DNA of 28,141 nucleotides, taken from positions 587,451 through 615,591 of the forward strand of contig MNCI01009519.1 in assembly GCA_015680685.1 (NCBI GenBank). The letters run 5' to 3'. The stretch is from Gnetum montanum. Lineage: Eukaryota > Streptophyta > Gnetopsida > Gnetales > Gnetaceae. This document shows positions 20,102 through 28,141 of the stretch, in pieces (positions within the stretch are counted from its first letter, which is position 1; the number at the start of each line of letters is the position of its first letter). The position numbers and the translations under genes are program-made. The notes under the pieces are model-generated. The model saw only the letters and a program-made list of their open reading frames with translations. It was not told where the DNA came from and did not search any database.

Positions 20102-22150
20102 TAAATGAAAACTCATCCTTAAGTTCATTACAAAATATAGGGAAGGTATGAGATTATTGACTTGAATGAAAACTAATGATGAATGGGATGATGTGTGAAT
20201 GGATCAATCATTACAATACATGAGAATATTAGTGTTCATGACTACAAGAATAAACACTATACACAATTGACATCTAGCCTTATTTGGCAACTGAGAGAGA
20301 AGAGAGAAAGAGAAAAGAAGAAGATGTATTGCTGCTGATGCTAGGATTGTGCCTTCTGTAGTCCATCTATAATTATTCCATTAGTCTTATTCCTTACACA
20401 ACTATTCCAACACCAGTCCGTCCTAAGTGTTTCCTCTAGGTCCAGTACATTATTGTATGATTTCCATCTGCACATACAACACAGTCACATATGAGCAAGG
20501 ATATGTAAATCACACTACAATTGATACCTTGCCTAGGTGTAAGGTCCATTGGTTGAGTTGTGATATGGCTAATATGGATTCTAGAGATATAACATTGGTG
20601 ACTACCCAAGGTGTAGGGGTTAGGAAAATTAAAAAAATTGGACTAGGGCCCCCATGACTAAGAGCGATCCTCTGGTAGCAATAGAATGGAAAACGATAAG
20701 GAATAAGAAAGATGGAGAAAAAGAAACCATGGAAACACCGATAAAATGGATGTTAGAGATGGAAATGAAGAAAAAAAATGTTGATTACAGATATGTTTAA
20801 GGGAAAGAAGTTAACTAGTGCACCAAATAGGAATGCTAGTGGGTCCTTGCCAAAGTAAGCTGATGCCCTTGATGCCCTAACTATCCCACATTCAAAGAGT
20901 CCATAGGCTTTGGAAATGTCATTTGAAAGTAAAATTTAAAGTCTTAACCACAAGAATTCACTGAAAAGAAAGCAATGCATCAACCAAAATATAGACTACT
21001 GATACAATCGACAATGACGTGGAAAATGGAGAAAGAATGATGAGGAGAAGATAATGGAATGGAGTCCCAAGAATAAGGTGGTGTATAGCCCCTTGTGTAT
21101 GTATGGTTAATGTGACTGAGTAGATCTCATTCCAAATCTAGCCTCAAAAAATCCACATCCAGTAACTTCACATTAATACACTTGGCCAATCCATCCACTT
21201 GTAGTAACAAGAATGCTTTCGCCAAATAGTCACCACCATTCTGAGGAAATGAGAAAAGGAAAAGTAGGAAGTGAGAAAGGACCTTAGTTAGAGGGAACGT
21301 GTCTGTTTAGTTGCATAACCAGTTCTTGTAGCCCAAATAATTATTTTGTCTAAGGGATGTGATTTGAATTCTCACAATTTTTTTTACGTGAGAACCACAC
21401 CATGCAAAGACTTATTTTTATTTGCTCAACTTCCTAATAATGAAGGAACATCAGAATGGTAAGGAAAACTTAAGAAGAAAGCATCCAAGCACCCAAGAGA
21501 ATAGCCAGAAAAAATGCATCAAATCCCTTTGAAGTCACACCCTTTTCAGTCCTTGAGTCCTTCCTTAGTTTGAGAAATGCCCAATCACCAATTTGTTAAT
21601 GGTTTTATTATTAAAGAAAGGGATTGTACTGTTCCAAGCTAAGAGAGATCATAGAAATTTATGGATGCATGGATGACATGGACTCATTGCCTATTATATC
21701 AAAAGAACCATACCTTAGTATCAACATTATAACTTAAAGGTAAAAATCAAACATTAGCAATCAATAGAATATAATTCATATCACCATCAGGAGCAGTTAT
21801 TAGGTGATGAATCTAACAAAAAAATAATAATAAACAAAGACAAAAATAAGAACAAAAACAAAACAAAACAAATAGTTATATAAAAAAATGAAAAAGTATA
21901 AATGATGTTGCAAAACAAAAATAATAAAAGTTAAAGAAATTTGTAAAAAAAAATGTGTAAAACAAAAACTTAAAAAGGAGCTAAGGGCCTCAAATAGTTA
22001 GCAGAGGTGGCCATCTCCACCATGACTGAGTTGGGAGGAGATTTGAAATAATGAGTAGGGTCATCCCTTCTCAAAGGTATTATGTGCACTAACTATTCTA
22101 AATTCATGGAAGGGTTTGATCTATTGCACATTGACTAATATTCTCTTATT
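20102..22150 (-). other. E2 noncoding 3' region
   Basis: This is homologous in block order to E1 2767-4870, including gacatctagcc...gagagaagag, ccttagttagaggga, cacaccatgcaaagactta and atggatgacatggactcattgcctatt-like segments. An A-rich tract is at 21825-21980. A second purine-tract-like string (gggcccccatgactaagagc) occurs at 20646-20665 and has a partner at E3's left boundary (about 1217). No reading frame is conserved. Confidence 0.7.
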
Positions 22151-22151
22151 A

Positions 22152-22160
22152 GGGCTCTTG
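22152..22160 (-). other. deletion junction replacing RT, RNase H and integrase
   Basis: To the left the sequence follows E1 up to about 4868-4876 (gtgctcttag) and E3 up to 13158-13164 (gggctct). To the right it follows E1 from 7634-7642 (gggctcttg). The shared string at the join indicates loss of about 2.7 kb by short-homology deletion or by RT template switching. Confidence 0.8.
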
Positions 22161-22436
22161 TTTGAATTTTTTAGTAATTTCTAGCTTTCCCTAGTTGATG
22201 TTTTTAGGGTTAAGGCTTGGAAGTTGGTAGCAGACTTTCTCTAGTGCCTCTATGCTTTCGGTGTAAGCGCAAGTTATTCTCTTAGTTAGTTCCATGCACA
22301 TTAATGAGTTGCTCTCTTGATCAGCTATCAACCACTAGGTGTCTTTTTGTCATGTGGCTACTGCATACAAGCACTTTTGTATATTAACGTCTTCTGCATA
22401 TTGGTTGCATGCAAGTAATGCTAAACTTTGCACAAC
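22161..22436 (-). other. E2 remaining protease-RT linker
   Basis: This matches E1 7643-7915, for example ctagttgatg and gccactaggtgtc-type blocks. It ends at the protease stop. No frame is of interest. Confidence 0.6.
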
Positions 22437-22990
22437 CTATGATCTTTGCACGTAATTGCATCCTATATCACTGTATGCAATGCATGGAACCTTCTTCTTC
22501 TTGATCTTTCCAAAAGTGTTCTCCTTAGATATTTCCAAGGAAAGATTGTGGATTCCTAAGCATGCATCTATAGTACTTAGCCATGCCCTTCCCATTATTA
22601 TTGGGAAGTCCCCTTTACTTTTATTTACTTGTATCACTAGGAAATCAGCTGGGTATGACCACCCATGCACAATGGTGATGATGTCCTCGACTAGGCCCAA
22701 GGGAACAGTGATGGACTAGTTGGCCACCTCTAGGTGAATATTACTCTTCCTTAATGGAGGCAGGTTCCAGGCTTTGTACATTTCTTGTGATATTAAGTTG
22801 ACTTCGAAACTTGAATCCAAAAGAGATTTGCATGGCTCATTCCCCATGATTTGGAGATAGATTAGAGGGCTTCCAGGATCATGAAATTTCTTGGGAAGGT
22901 GGCCAAACTTGATACAGGCAGTTACAACATGTGTTAACATAACTGTATGCATTGAGCTCAGTGTTTGGTTTGAAGGGAGCTGTGAAACCT
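22437..22990 (-). pseudogene. E2 aspartic protease, nearly intact
   Basis: One continuous phase from about 22952 to the stop at 22437, with a single in-frame stop (TAG at 22716-22718) where E1 and E4 read Gln, so a CAG to TAG change. The active-site loop reads LLDSSFEVNLIS (Asp codon 22815-22817). The Asp is present, but the Gly of D-S-G is Ser (GGT to AGT). The flap and second block follow: VPLGLVEDIITIVHGWSYPA, FLVIQV, FPIIMGRAWLSTIDAC. Retropepsins act as dimers to process Gag. This copy is the best preserved coding segment of E2. Confidence 0.85.
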
Positions 22991-23540
22991 TATTTGATGA
23001 GGAGGCATTCAGAGGTTCAACCGCTTGTGGTTATAAGGGCTTGGTTGGATTGTTGGCTATGAATAAAGGTATTTTCTTCATATGATTGTTAGAACCAATA
23101 GTGGGTTTAGGATTTACAGCCCTTGTGGCATTACGTTGCTGCAGTTGAGTAGGGAGTTCCCCTTGCATTGTTGGAGCAGGTGGTAATGGAGCTATTGGTG
23201 TGAGAGTTGTGGATGGATTTGAAGGATGGTATGTTTGTGGGTTATCTTCCCTAGGAGAAGGAGTTCTATAATACTCACAAGCTTAGTAGTGATGTTGTAG
23301 TGTAATGTAACTAATAGAGTCATGTGGAGAGATTGGATGCTGCACATAGTAGCCATATGGGTCAGGTTGCCAGTAGGGGTATTGTTGCCTTGGTAGTGGC
23401 ATCCCCCATGACTGTGGGTATTGCCACTATTGATGTTGCTCAACGGGTTGTGGTGGAGTTGTACTTGGATAATATGTTGAAGGTTGGTGGAACTTCCTTA
23501 GATTGCCTTGGGGATAAGGTAACAGTCGAGGTGTTTGCTA
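22991..23540 (-). pseudogene. E2 Gag C-terminal / Pro-Gln-rich linker
   Basis: The most protein-like frame reads NTHSWGMPLPRQQYPYWQPD, then YGYYVQHPISPHDSISY and later APTMQGELPTQLQQRNATRA. This is a composition typical of the linker between Gag and protease in Athila elements. At least one stop interrupts it. The longer open frame at 23192-23443 is out of phase with it. Confidence 0.65.
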
Positions 23541-25474
23541 TTTATTTAGTTGTGGGTTGAGTGCATACACCCTAGAATTTTGTAGATGTGAGATCACTGG
23601 ACAACATCCCTTAGGATGGTCATATTGGAATATCTTGCATCCCTCATCATTGTTTGTGTCTAAATCCACAACCTCTTCTGTGATGAACATTTTACCCTTA
23701 CCCTTGTTACATGCATTCTCCACTTCTCTCTTTTTCTTTTTGTCATGGTTACTACCTCACTCCCTAGACTCTAAAATTTTAAGAATAGTTTCAAACCTAC
23801 TATCTAGGGAGTTCCACATTTGGTATACCTTTGCCAATATTTCTATTGTTAACTTTTGAAGAGGCAAAGTTTTCCTATTCACCATCTCTTCGAGTGGTGA
23901 CTCTTCTTCCTTCTCACAAAATCTCGCTCCCCTTTTTTGGAGGTAAGGATCTCGGTTGTATTCTTCTATGCTTTCTCTTTTTTATAGCTCACCTTCTTCT
24001 TTGGCTACTTGCTAGAGCAGTTTATGAATTTGATGAGACCTAAGCATTGATAACCTTCCTTGGGCATACGTCCCAAGGGTTCTTTTTGTTTCATGCCTAT
24101 GTCCATCCACGAGATGGCGTAGTTAATCCTGTTGCGAATAACCATGGCTAGGGAAATGATGTAACAGTGCATAATAGTAGCCCATGGCAACATCCAAGGG
24201 TTCATGATTTCCTTGCTTCCATCTTGGATTTTCTTTCATAGGTTAGACACTCAAGAGTATGTTTGGTACTTATCATTAAACAATTCTAACATTGTACTCC
24301 ACCTCTGAATGGATTCCGGTTCTAAGGATCGGTACCAACTTTCAGCTTCTTTGTTTAGTATCCTTGGGAAAAACTTCAGTTTTTGCCATTCATTTTCTAT
24401 GTTCTACAAGGTACATGCATCATGGAATGCTTGTAAATGATTTTGAGGATCAGTGTTTTATCCCCCTTCAAATCATGGGATGTTGTTCATGTCTAGCCTC
24501 TTGATCCTACTATCCTTTTGGTGCCTTGTTGGAACTCTTATGGCCTCCATTATATCTAGCATGCTTCTAGTTGCGAGTAGGGGTTCTTTGTGATCATATT
24601 TTACATATTTTCTATGGTATCTATGTGGTTCCATACTCTCCCTTCTTCTATGCCTTGATTTCTTAAAGTGCCCTCATCCTTGTTCTCGACTGTCTCATTA
24701 ATGTTTTTCACTTTGTTTTCCCTTATCCTCATGATTGGTTTCCCTATGACTATGTCTGGACACTGAAGGAGAGGGTGAAGGTGATGATGAAGGTGAAGAA
24801 GAAGGAGAACCATCTCCATGATGGTGTTTTCTACCTTCTCTTCGATGGTCTCAGTCTCGATCGTAATCACGATCAGAACATCCACCCTTATCATGTGTTT
24901 GTGTTGCTTTGTTGAACACTTCGTGTTCATGGGTTTCAGAACTAGGGTTGTGAATAGTGGAGTGGATGTTTTAATATACTACCTCTTGACCATTATCAGG
25001 AAGAAGAACATCATTTCATGGGGAAACTGTTGAAGTAGGTTCACCATTCTCAATTTCGCTCAAAACATGTAGAGTGCTATGGGGCCATTTACCCTTCAAG
25101 GATGTATGGTATCTCTCCTATCGCAAGTTCCTTTGACATTGCGCTTCTGTGGGATGATAGTTCCTTGTTTCATGATCACATGCAACATATTATCCATATA
25201 AAAGTGGCATGCCTATTTGTGTGAGAGCACGAAGGAGCATGTTAAGGAATGATTGGTCTAGAGGTAATACTATGTTACCCTCCAAGTCTCTCCAACAAAG
25301 TTGTTCGTCTTTGTGGAGAATAAAGGTAAAGCCGGGTACATAATCATCAGGATGAGTATAGACCACATGAAATTGTTGAGGAATTGGTGGATCTTTGTTA
25401 CATGTATTATGCCACTGACTACCTCTTGTGTTAGTCCTAGGTGATGAAGTGCTCTTATGTGAAGAAGAAGAAAT
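23541..25474 (-). pseudogene. E2 gag, start codon lost
   Basis: The N-terminus aligns with E1 and E4 (SSSSHKSTSSPRTNTRG), but the initiating ATG is ATT at 25472-25474. A long open stretch includes VYTHPDDYVPGFTFILHKDE and LPLDQSFLNMLLRALTQIG. A serine-rich tract (SPSSSPSSSPSPSPS) lies near 24770-24815. The Gag core near 24010-24470 includes FHDACTL and STMLELFNDKYQTYS. A zinc-knuckle-like segment GCKIFQYDHPKGCCPV near 23610-23660 has lost one Cys (CKIF for CEIC). A few stops and frameshifts are present, fewer than in E1. Confidence 0.85.
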
Positions 25475-25598
25475 TTTGTCTTGTTTGGTGTGTGATGTAC
25501 CGTTGTCTTATCTTTCTTTGATTAACCCTAAGGGTTCATTCTAATGTTCCAATGATATGAATGATTCCCTATGTTCTACATAGTGCACAAACAACTAA
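25475..25598 (-). other. E2 untranslated leader
   Basis: In sense this runs ttagttgtttgtgcac...gaatgaacccttagggttaatc, matching E4's leader at 17215-17330. Confidence 0.6.
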
Positions 25599-25617
25599 GT
25601 CCCTGGCAACGTTGCCA
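25599..25617 (-). other. E2 primer-binding site, tRNA-Asp type
   Basis: The minus strand reads TGGCAACGTTGCCAGGGAC, one base after the LTR end. It matches the recalled plant tRNA-Asp complement at 16 of 19 positions, the best of the three sites in the window. Confidence 0.8.
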
Positions 25618-25618
25618 A

Positions 25619-26352
25619 TGATGAGTGGCAAGGTACCCCTACACTCAACCATACAAATACGAGCATTTCATGCACGATTCGGTTGAACTCCAAGGACTAA
25701 GTGTCTATGCACCTTAATGGAACACTCAGGGTTAATCAATCATTGCCTTCCCAAAATTACTTGTATTGTCACAATTGTATGGTTAAGTAAGATCGATGTA
25801 TATGATTTTTATATATTTTTTTCCTTTCACGTCTTCTGCTAATACAGGAAAGGGAGAGAGAACTAAGTGACTAACTTACATTACCTATTTATTAACTAGT
25901 TTCTAAATGTCCCTAACACTAGTATCCATTTCCACTTGTTGTACACATCCTGAACCAATGCATCACTACTAGGATTACCAAATGCTAATTGTCACTGGGT
26001 TACCAAGCACTACACACATGCTTGAAGTGGTCGTACTGAGTGTATTTAACTAAGGGGGTTGAAGGTTGACAAAGATATTAATTAACTAGGAAAGCATTAA
26101 ATAATCATTAATTACTAATTAGCTTAATCTGTATGCTACAAGGTTTATCATAAAGTTCATCTTTATTACCAGACACAAAATTGTGCTTAAGTACAAATTA
26201 CTTGAATAAAGATCTGTTCACTCTATGACTCCTACTGCAGGCACATAGAAATAATTCTAACTCTGGAATAACAAAAATTCAAAAATTTGGCTAAGTGTAT
26301 GCGATATTGCGTGGCCGATGTGATATCGTGTACACAATATCGTGGCTCATCA
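25619..26352 (-). repeat. E2 5' LTR, promoter segment deleted
   Basis: This is homologous to 19291-20089 but about 65 bp shorter. At about 26291-26297 it passes from ttggctaa directly into gtgtatgcgatattg, skipping the segment that holds TATAAATA in the 3' copy. In sense it starts TGATGAGCCACG. The loss would be expected to cripple transcription of E2 from this copy. Confidence 0.9.
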
Positions 26353-26357
26353 GTAAT
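26353..26357 (+). repeat. target-site duplication of E2, right copy
   Basis: gtaat directly follows the E2 end at 26352 and is identical to 19286-19290. The E4 gag continues immediately after it. Confidence 0.9.
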
Positions 26358-26870
26358 CAAAGATAGTTGTACCAACCCTTAACGTATTATCCAAGTGAAA
26401 CTCCACCACAACTGATTGAGCAATATCAATAATAGTAGTACCCACAATCATGGGGAATGCCACCACCAAGGCAACAACATCCTTATCGGCAAGTTGACCC
26501 GTATGGATATTATGTGTAGTAGCCAATTTTTCCACGTGACTCTACTAGTCACATCACTCCTCAACCTCACTACCAAACCTGCGAGTATTATTGGTCTCCC
26601 TCTTCTAAGGGTGATATTCTGCAAGCATATCATACTTCTCATCTGACCACATCTCTTCCACCAATAGCTCCACTACCATCTGCTCCCGCAAGGTGAAATC
26701 CCTACCTAGCCGTAGCAACGTAATGCCACGAGGGCTATTAACTCTCAACCTACTGTTGGTTCCAATAACCACATGAAGAAAAGATCTTTCTTTAGAACCA
26801 ATAGTCCAACCAAGCCCTTACAATCACAAACAGATGATTCCTTAGATGCTCAGTATAAATCAAAACTTCG
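26358..26870 (+). pseudogene. E4 Gag C-terminal linker, downstream of E2
   Basis: This continues E4's gag in the homologue of E2 22991-23510. Readable pieces include SWGMPPPRQQHPYRQVDPYG and APLPSAPA, with stops. The open frame at 26416-26646 is out of phase, as is its partner in E2. Confidence 0.6.
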
Positions 26871-27431
26871 TTGTCCCCTTCAACCGAATCACCACACTCA
26901 ACGCCTACTATCATGCTAACACATGTCATCACTGATTGGATCAAAGCTGGCCATCTTCCTAGGAAATTATCTGATCCTATGAGTCCTCTAATATACTTAC
27001 AAATCACTAGAAATGCACTATGCAAGGCTCTTTTGGATTCAGGTTTCGATGTCAACTTGATTTCTCAATAACTGTACAAGGCTTGGAACCTACTTCTATT
27101 GAAAAAGAGCAACATCTATCTAGAGTTGGCCAAGCAGTCCATGACTATCCCATTGGGACTAGTGGAAGACATTATTACCACTATTTGTGGGTGGTCATAC
27201 CTAGCTGACTTCCTAGTGATTCAAGTAAACAATGGCAAGGGGGACTTTCCAATCATAATGGGAAGAGCATGGCTAAGCACCATCGACGCACACCTAGGAA
27301 TCCGTGATCTTTCCCTAGAAATACCAAAGGAAAATGCATTCAGAAAGGTTGAGAAGAAGAAAGTTCATGCATCGCATATAGTGACACAAGGTGTAATTAT
27401 GTGCAGAGGTCATGGTTTGTGCAAAGTTTAG
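26871..27431 (+). pseudogene. E4 aspartic protease, active site intact
   Basis: A single phase spans 26871-27431 with one TAA just after LLDSGFDVNLISQ (27069-27071). The D-S-G triad is present at 27036-27044, unlike E1 (N-L-S) and E2 (D-S-S). Following blocks are IPLGLVEDIITTICGWSYLA, FLVIQVNNGKGDFPIIMG and RAWLSTIDAHLGIRDLSLEI, the expected flap and hydrophobic core. The upstream piece carries LTHVITDWIKAGHLPRKL. This copy is the best guide to the family's protease sequence. Confidence 0.85.
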
Positions 27432-27435
27432 CATT

Positions 27436-28141
27436 GCTTGCATGCAAGCAGTGTGCACAAGTGATTAACATACAAATATTCCTGTATGTAGTAGCCACAC
27501 AATAGGAATACACCCAGTGGCTAATAGTTGATCAAGAAAGTAGTTCATTCATATGCATTGAACCAACTGAGGGTTTGACTTGTGCTTACACCGATAGCAT
27601 AGATGCATTAGAGCAAGTCCACCACCAACTTCCAAGTATTAACCTTAAAAATATCAACTGGGGAAAGTTGGAAATCCCTAAGAAATTTAAGTAGGAGCTT
27701 CTTGAGTTGAAATCATTGCCCACCGGTATAGAATACACATTCCTTAAAAATGAAAAATTGGTAATTATCAACGCTAAGCTTTCTCCTCAATAGAAAGAAG
27801 AACTACTGAAGGTAATAAATAAATGGTCAGAAGCCTTTGCTTGGTCATATCCTGAATTAATTGGAATAGATCTTAGGATATGCCAACATAGAATTTACAC
27901 TAATCCCTCCATGAAGCCTCGAAGACAACCGTAGAGACAATTGAACCATAAGCTAATTTAAGTAGTTAAGTAAGAAATTGAACAGCTTCTCAAGGTTGGG
28001 TCCATATACCCCATTTTTGATAGCGAATGGGTTAGCCCCTTAGTTATTGTGCCTAAAAAGGGAGGCAAATGGAGGGTGTGCACAGATTTTAGGCTACTAA
28101 ATATGGCAACATTCAAAGATCACTTTCCATTGCCATTTGTT
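27436..28141 (+). pseudogene. E4 protease-RT linker and RT N-terminus, cut by the window end
   Basis: The pre-RT segment reads LELKSLPTGIEYTFL, then LLKVINKWSEAFAWSYPELI and GIDLRICQHRIY. RT begins with EQLLKVGSIYPIFDSEWVSP, LVIVPKKGGKWRVCTDFRLL and FKDHFPLPFV at the window edge. TDFRLLN is intact, unlike E1. At least four in-frame TAG or TAA codons interrupt it, each at a position where the other copies or the family have Gln, Lys or Glu. The catalytic FMDDF lies beyond the window. Confidence 0.8.

Larger units (their letters stand above)
19291..26352 (-). mobile_element. E2: non-autonomous Athila-like element with gag and protease only
   Basis: This 7062-bp insertion has two LTRs, a primer-binding site, gag, protease, a noncoding 3' region and a polypurine tract. 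It is flanked by perfect gtaat duplications. Compared with E1 and E3, everything from early in the protease-RT linker to the end of integrase is absent. The join is at gggctcttg (22152-22160), a string found at or near both ends of the missing block in the other copies. It therefore cannot encode RT or integrase and would have needed another element's enzymes if the deletion predates insertion. LTR divergence (about 21 differences in 200 bases by eye) is lower than in E1. Confidence 0.9.
16149..28141 (+). mobile_element. E4: Athila-like retrotransposon, plus strand, interrupted by E2 and cut by the window end
   Basis: The order is 5' LTR, primer-binding site, gag, [E2 at 19291-26352], Gag C-terminal linker, protease, linker and the start of RT. 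It faces away from E3, whose pol it interrupts. Joining 19290 to 26358 restores the same sequence that E2 carries uninterrupted at about 23510 (ccccaaggcaatct), so the two halves are one element. The U5, leader, gag and protease are the same family as E1 and E2, while the U3 is different. The rest of pol and the 3' LTR must lie beyond 28141. Confidence 0.85.

Noticed and set aside
20427-20657. 76-codon plus-strand frame as a host micro-gene
   Set aside because: It lies inside E2's noncoding 3' region, antisense to the element, with no counterpart in E1.
23324-23859. Plus-strand open frames of 78 and 100 codons
   Set aside because: They are antisense to E2's gag and its linker, and are not conserved with equivalent frames over E1 or E4.
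24601-24930. Longest minus-strand frame in E2 gag (109 codons)
   Set aside because: It is out of phase with the serine-rich and basic Gag segments that match E1 and E4. It stays open by chance.

Overview
This window looks like plant nuclear DNA made almost entirely of old, nested LTR retrotransposons. I find no convincing host gene, tRNA, rRNA or CRISPR array. It is AT-rich. Every long reading frame is either a broken piece of retrotransposon gag/pro/pol or an antisense or out-of-frame shadow of one. The reverse transcriptase (FLDGY-S-YNQI, FGLCNA-ATFQ and FMDDF motifs), the protease, and a primer-binding site resembling the 3' end of plant tRNA-Asp all point to the Athila lineage of Ty3/gypsy. 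The species cannot be read from the sequence; a seed plant with a repeat-rich genome is my inference.

Four copies of one family, or of close subfamilies, are present. E1 (1901-11919, minus strand) is structurally complete: two LTRs of about 850 bp, a primer-binding site, gag, protease, RT-RNase H, integrase, and a noncoding 3' region of about 2.1 kb. E2 (19291-26352, minus) has both LTRs, a perfect 5-bp target-site duplication (gtaat), gag and protease, but lacks the whole RT-RNase H-integrase block. E3 (minus) is the oldest copy. Its pol and 3' region lie at 11920-16148, and its 3' region resumes at about 1220-1900 on the other side of E1. E4 (plus) begins with an LTR at 16149, carries gag and protease, and leaves the window inside RT at 28141. 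E2 interrupts its gag.

The inferred order of events is that E3 inserted first, E1 and E4 then inserted into E3, and E2 inserted into E4. LTR divergence counted by eye agrees with this: E1's two LTRs differ more than E2's. The first 1.2 kb does not match the rest of the family. It contains a decayed minus-strand coding sequence that may belong to another transposon-associated protein family.

The most interesting signals are: E2 as a gag-protease-only derivative whose deletion joins at a short microhomology; the different palindromic tandem repeats just upstream of the TATA box in each LTR type, including 45-bp units in E4; and the loss of the TATA segment from E2's 5' LTR. No copy appears able to encode a full set of working proteins.
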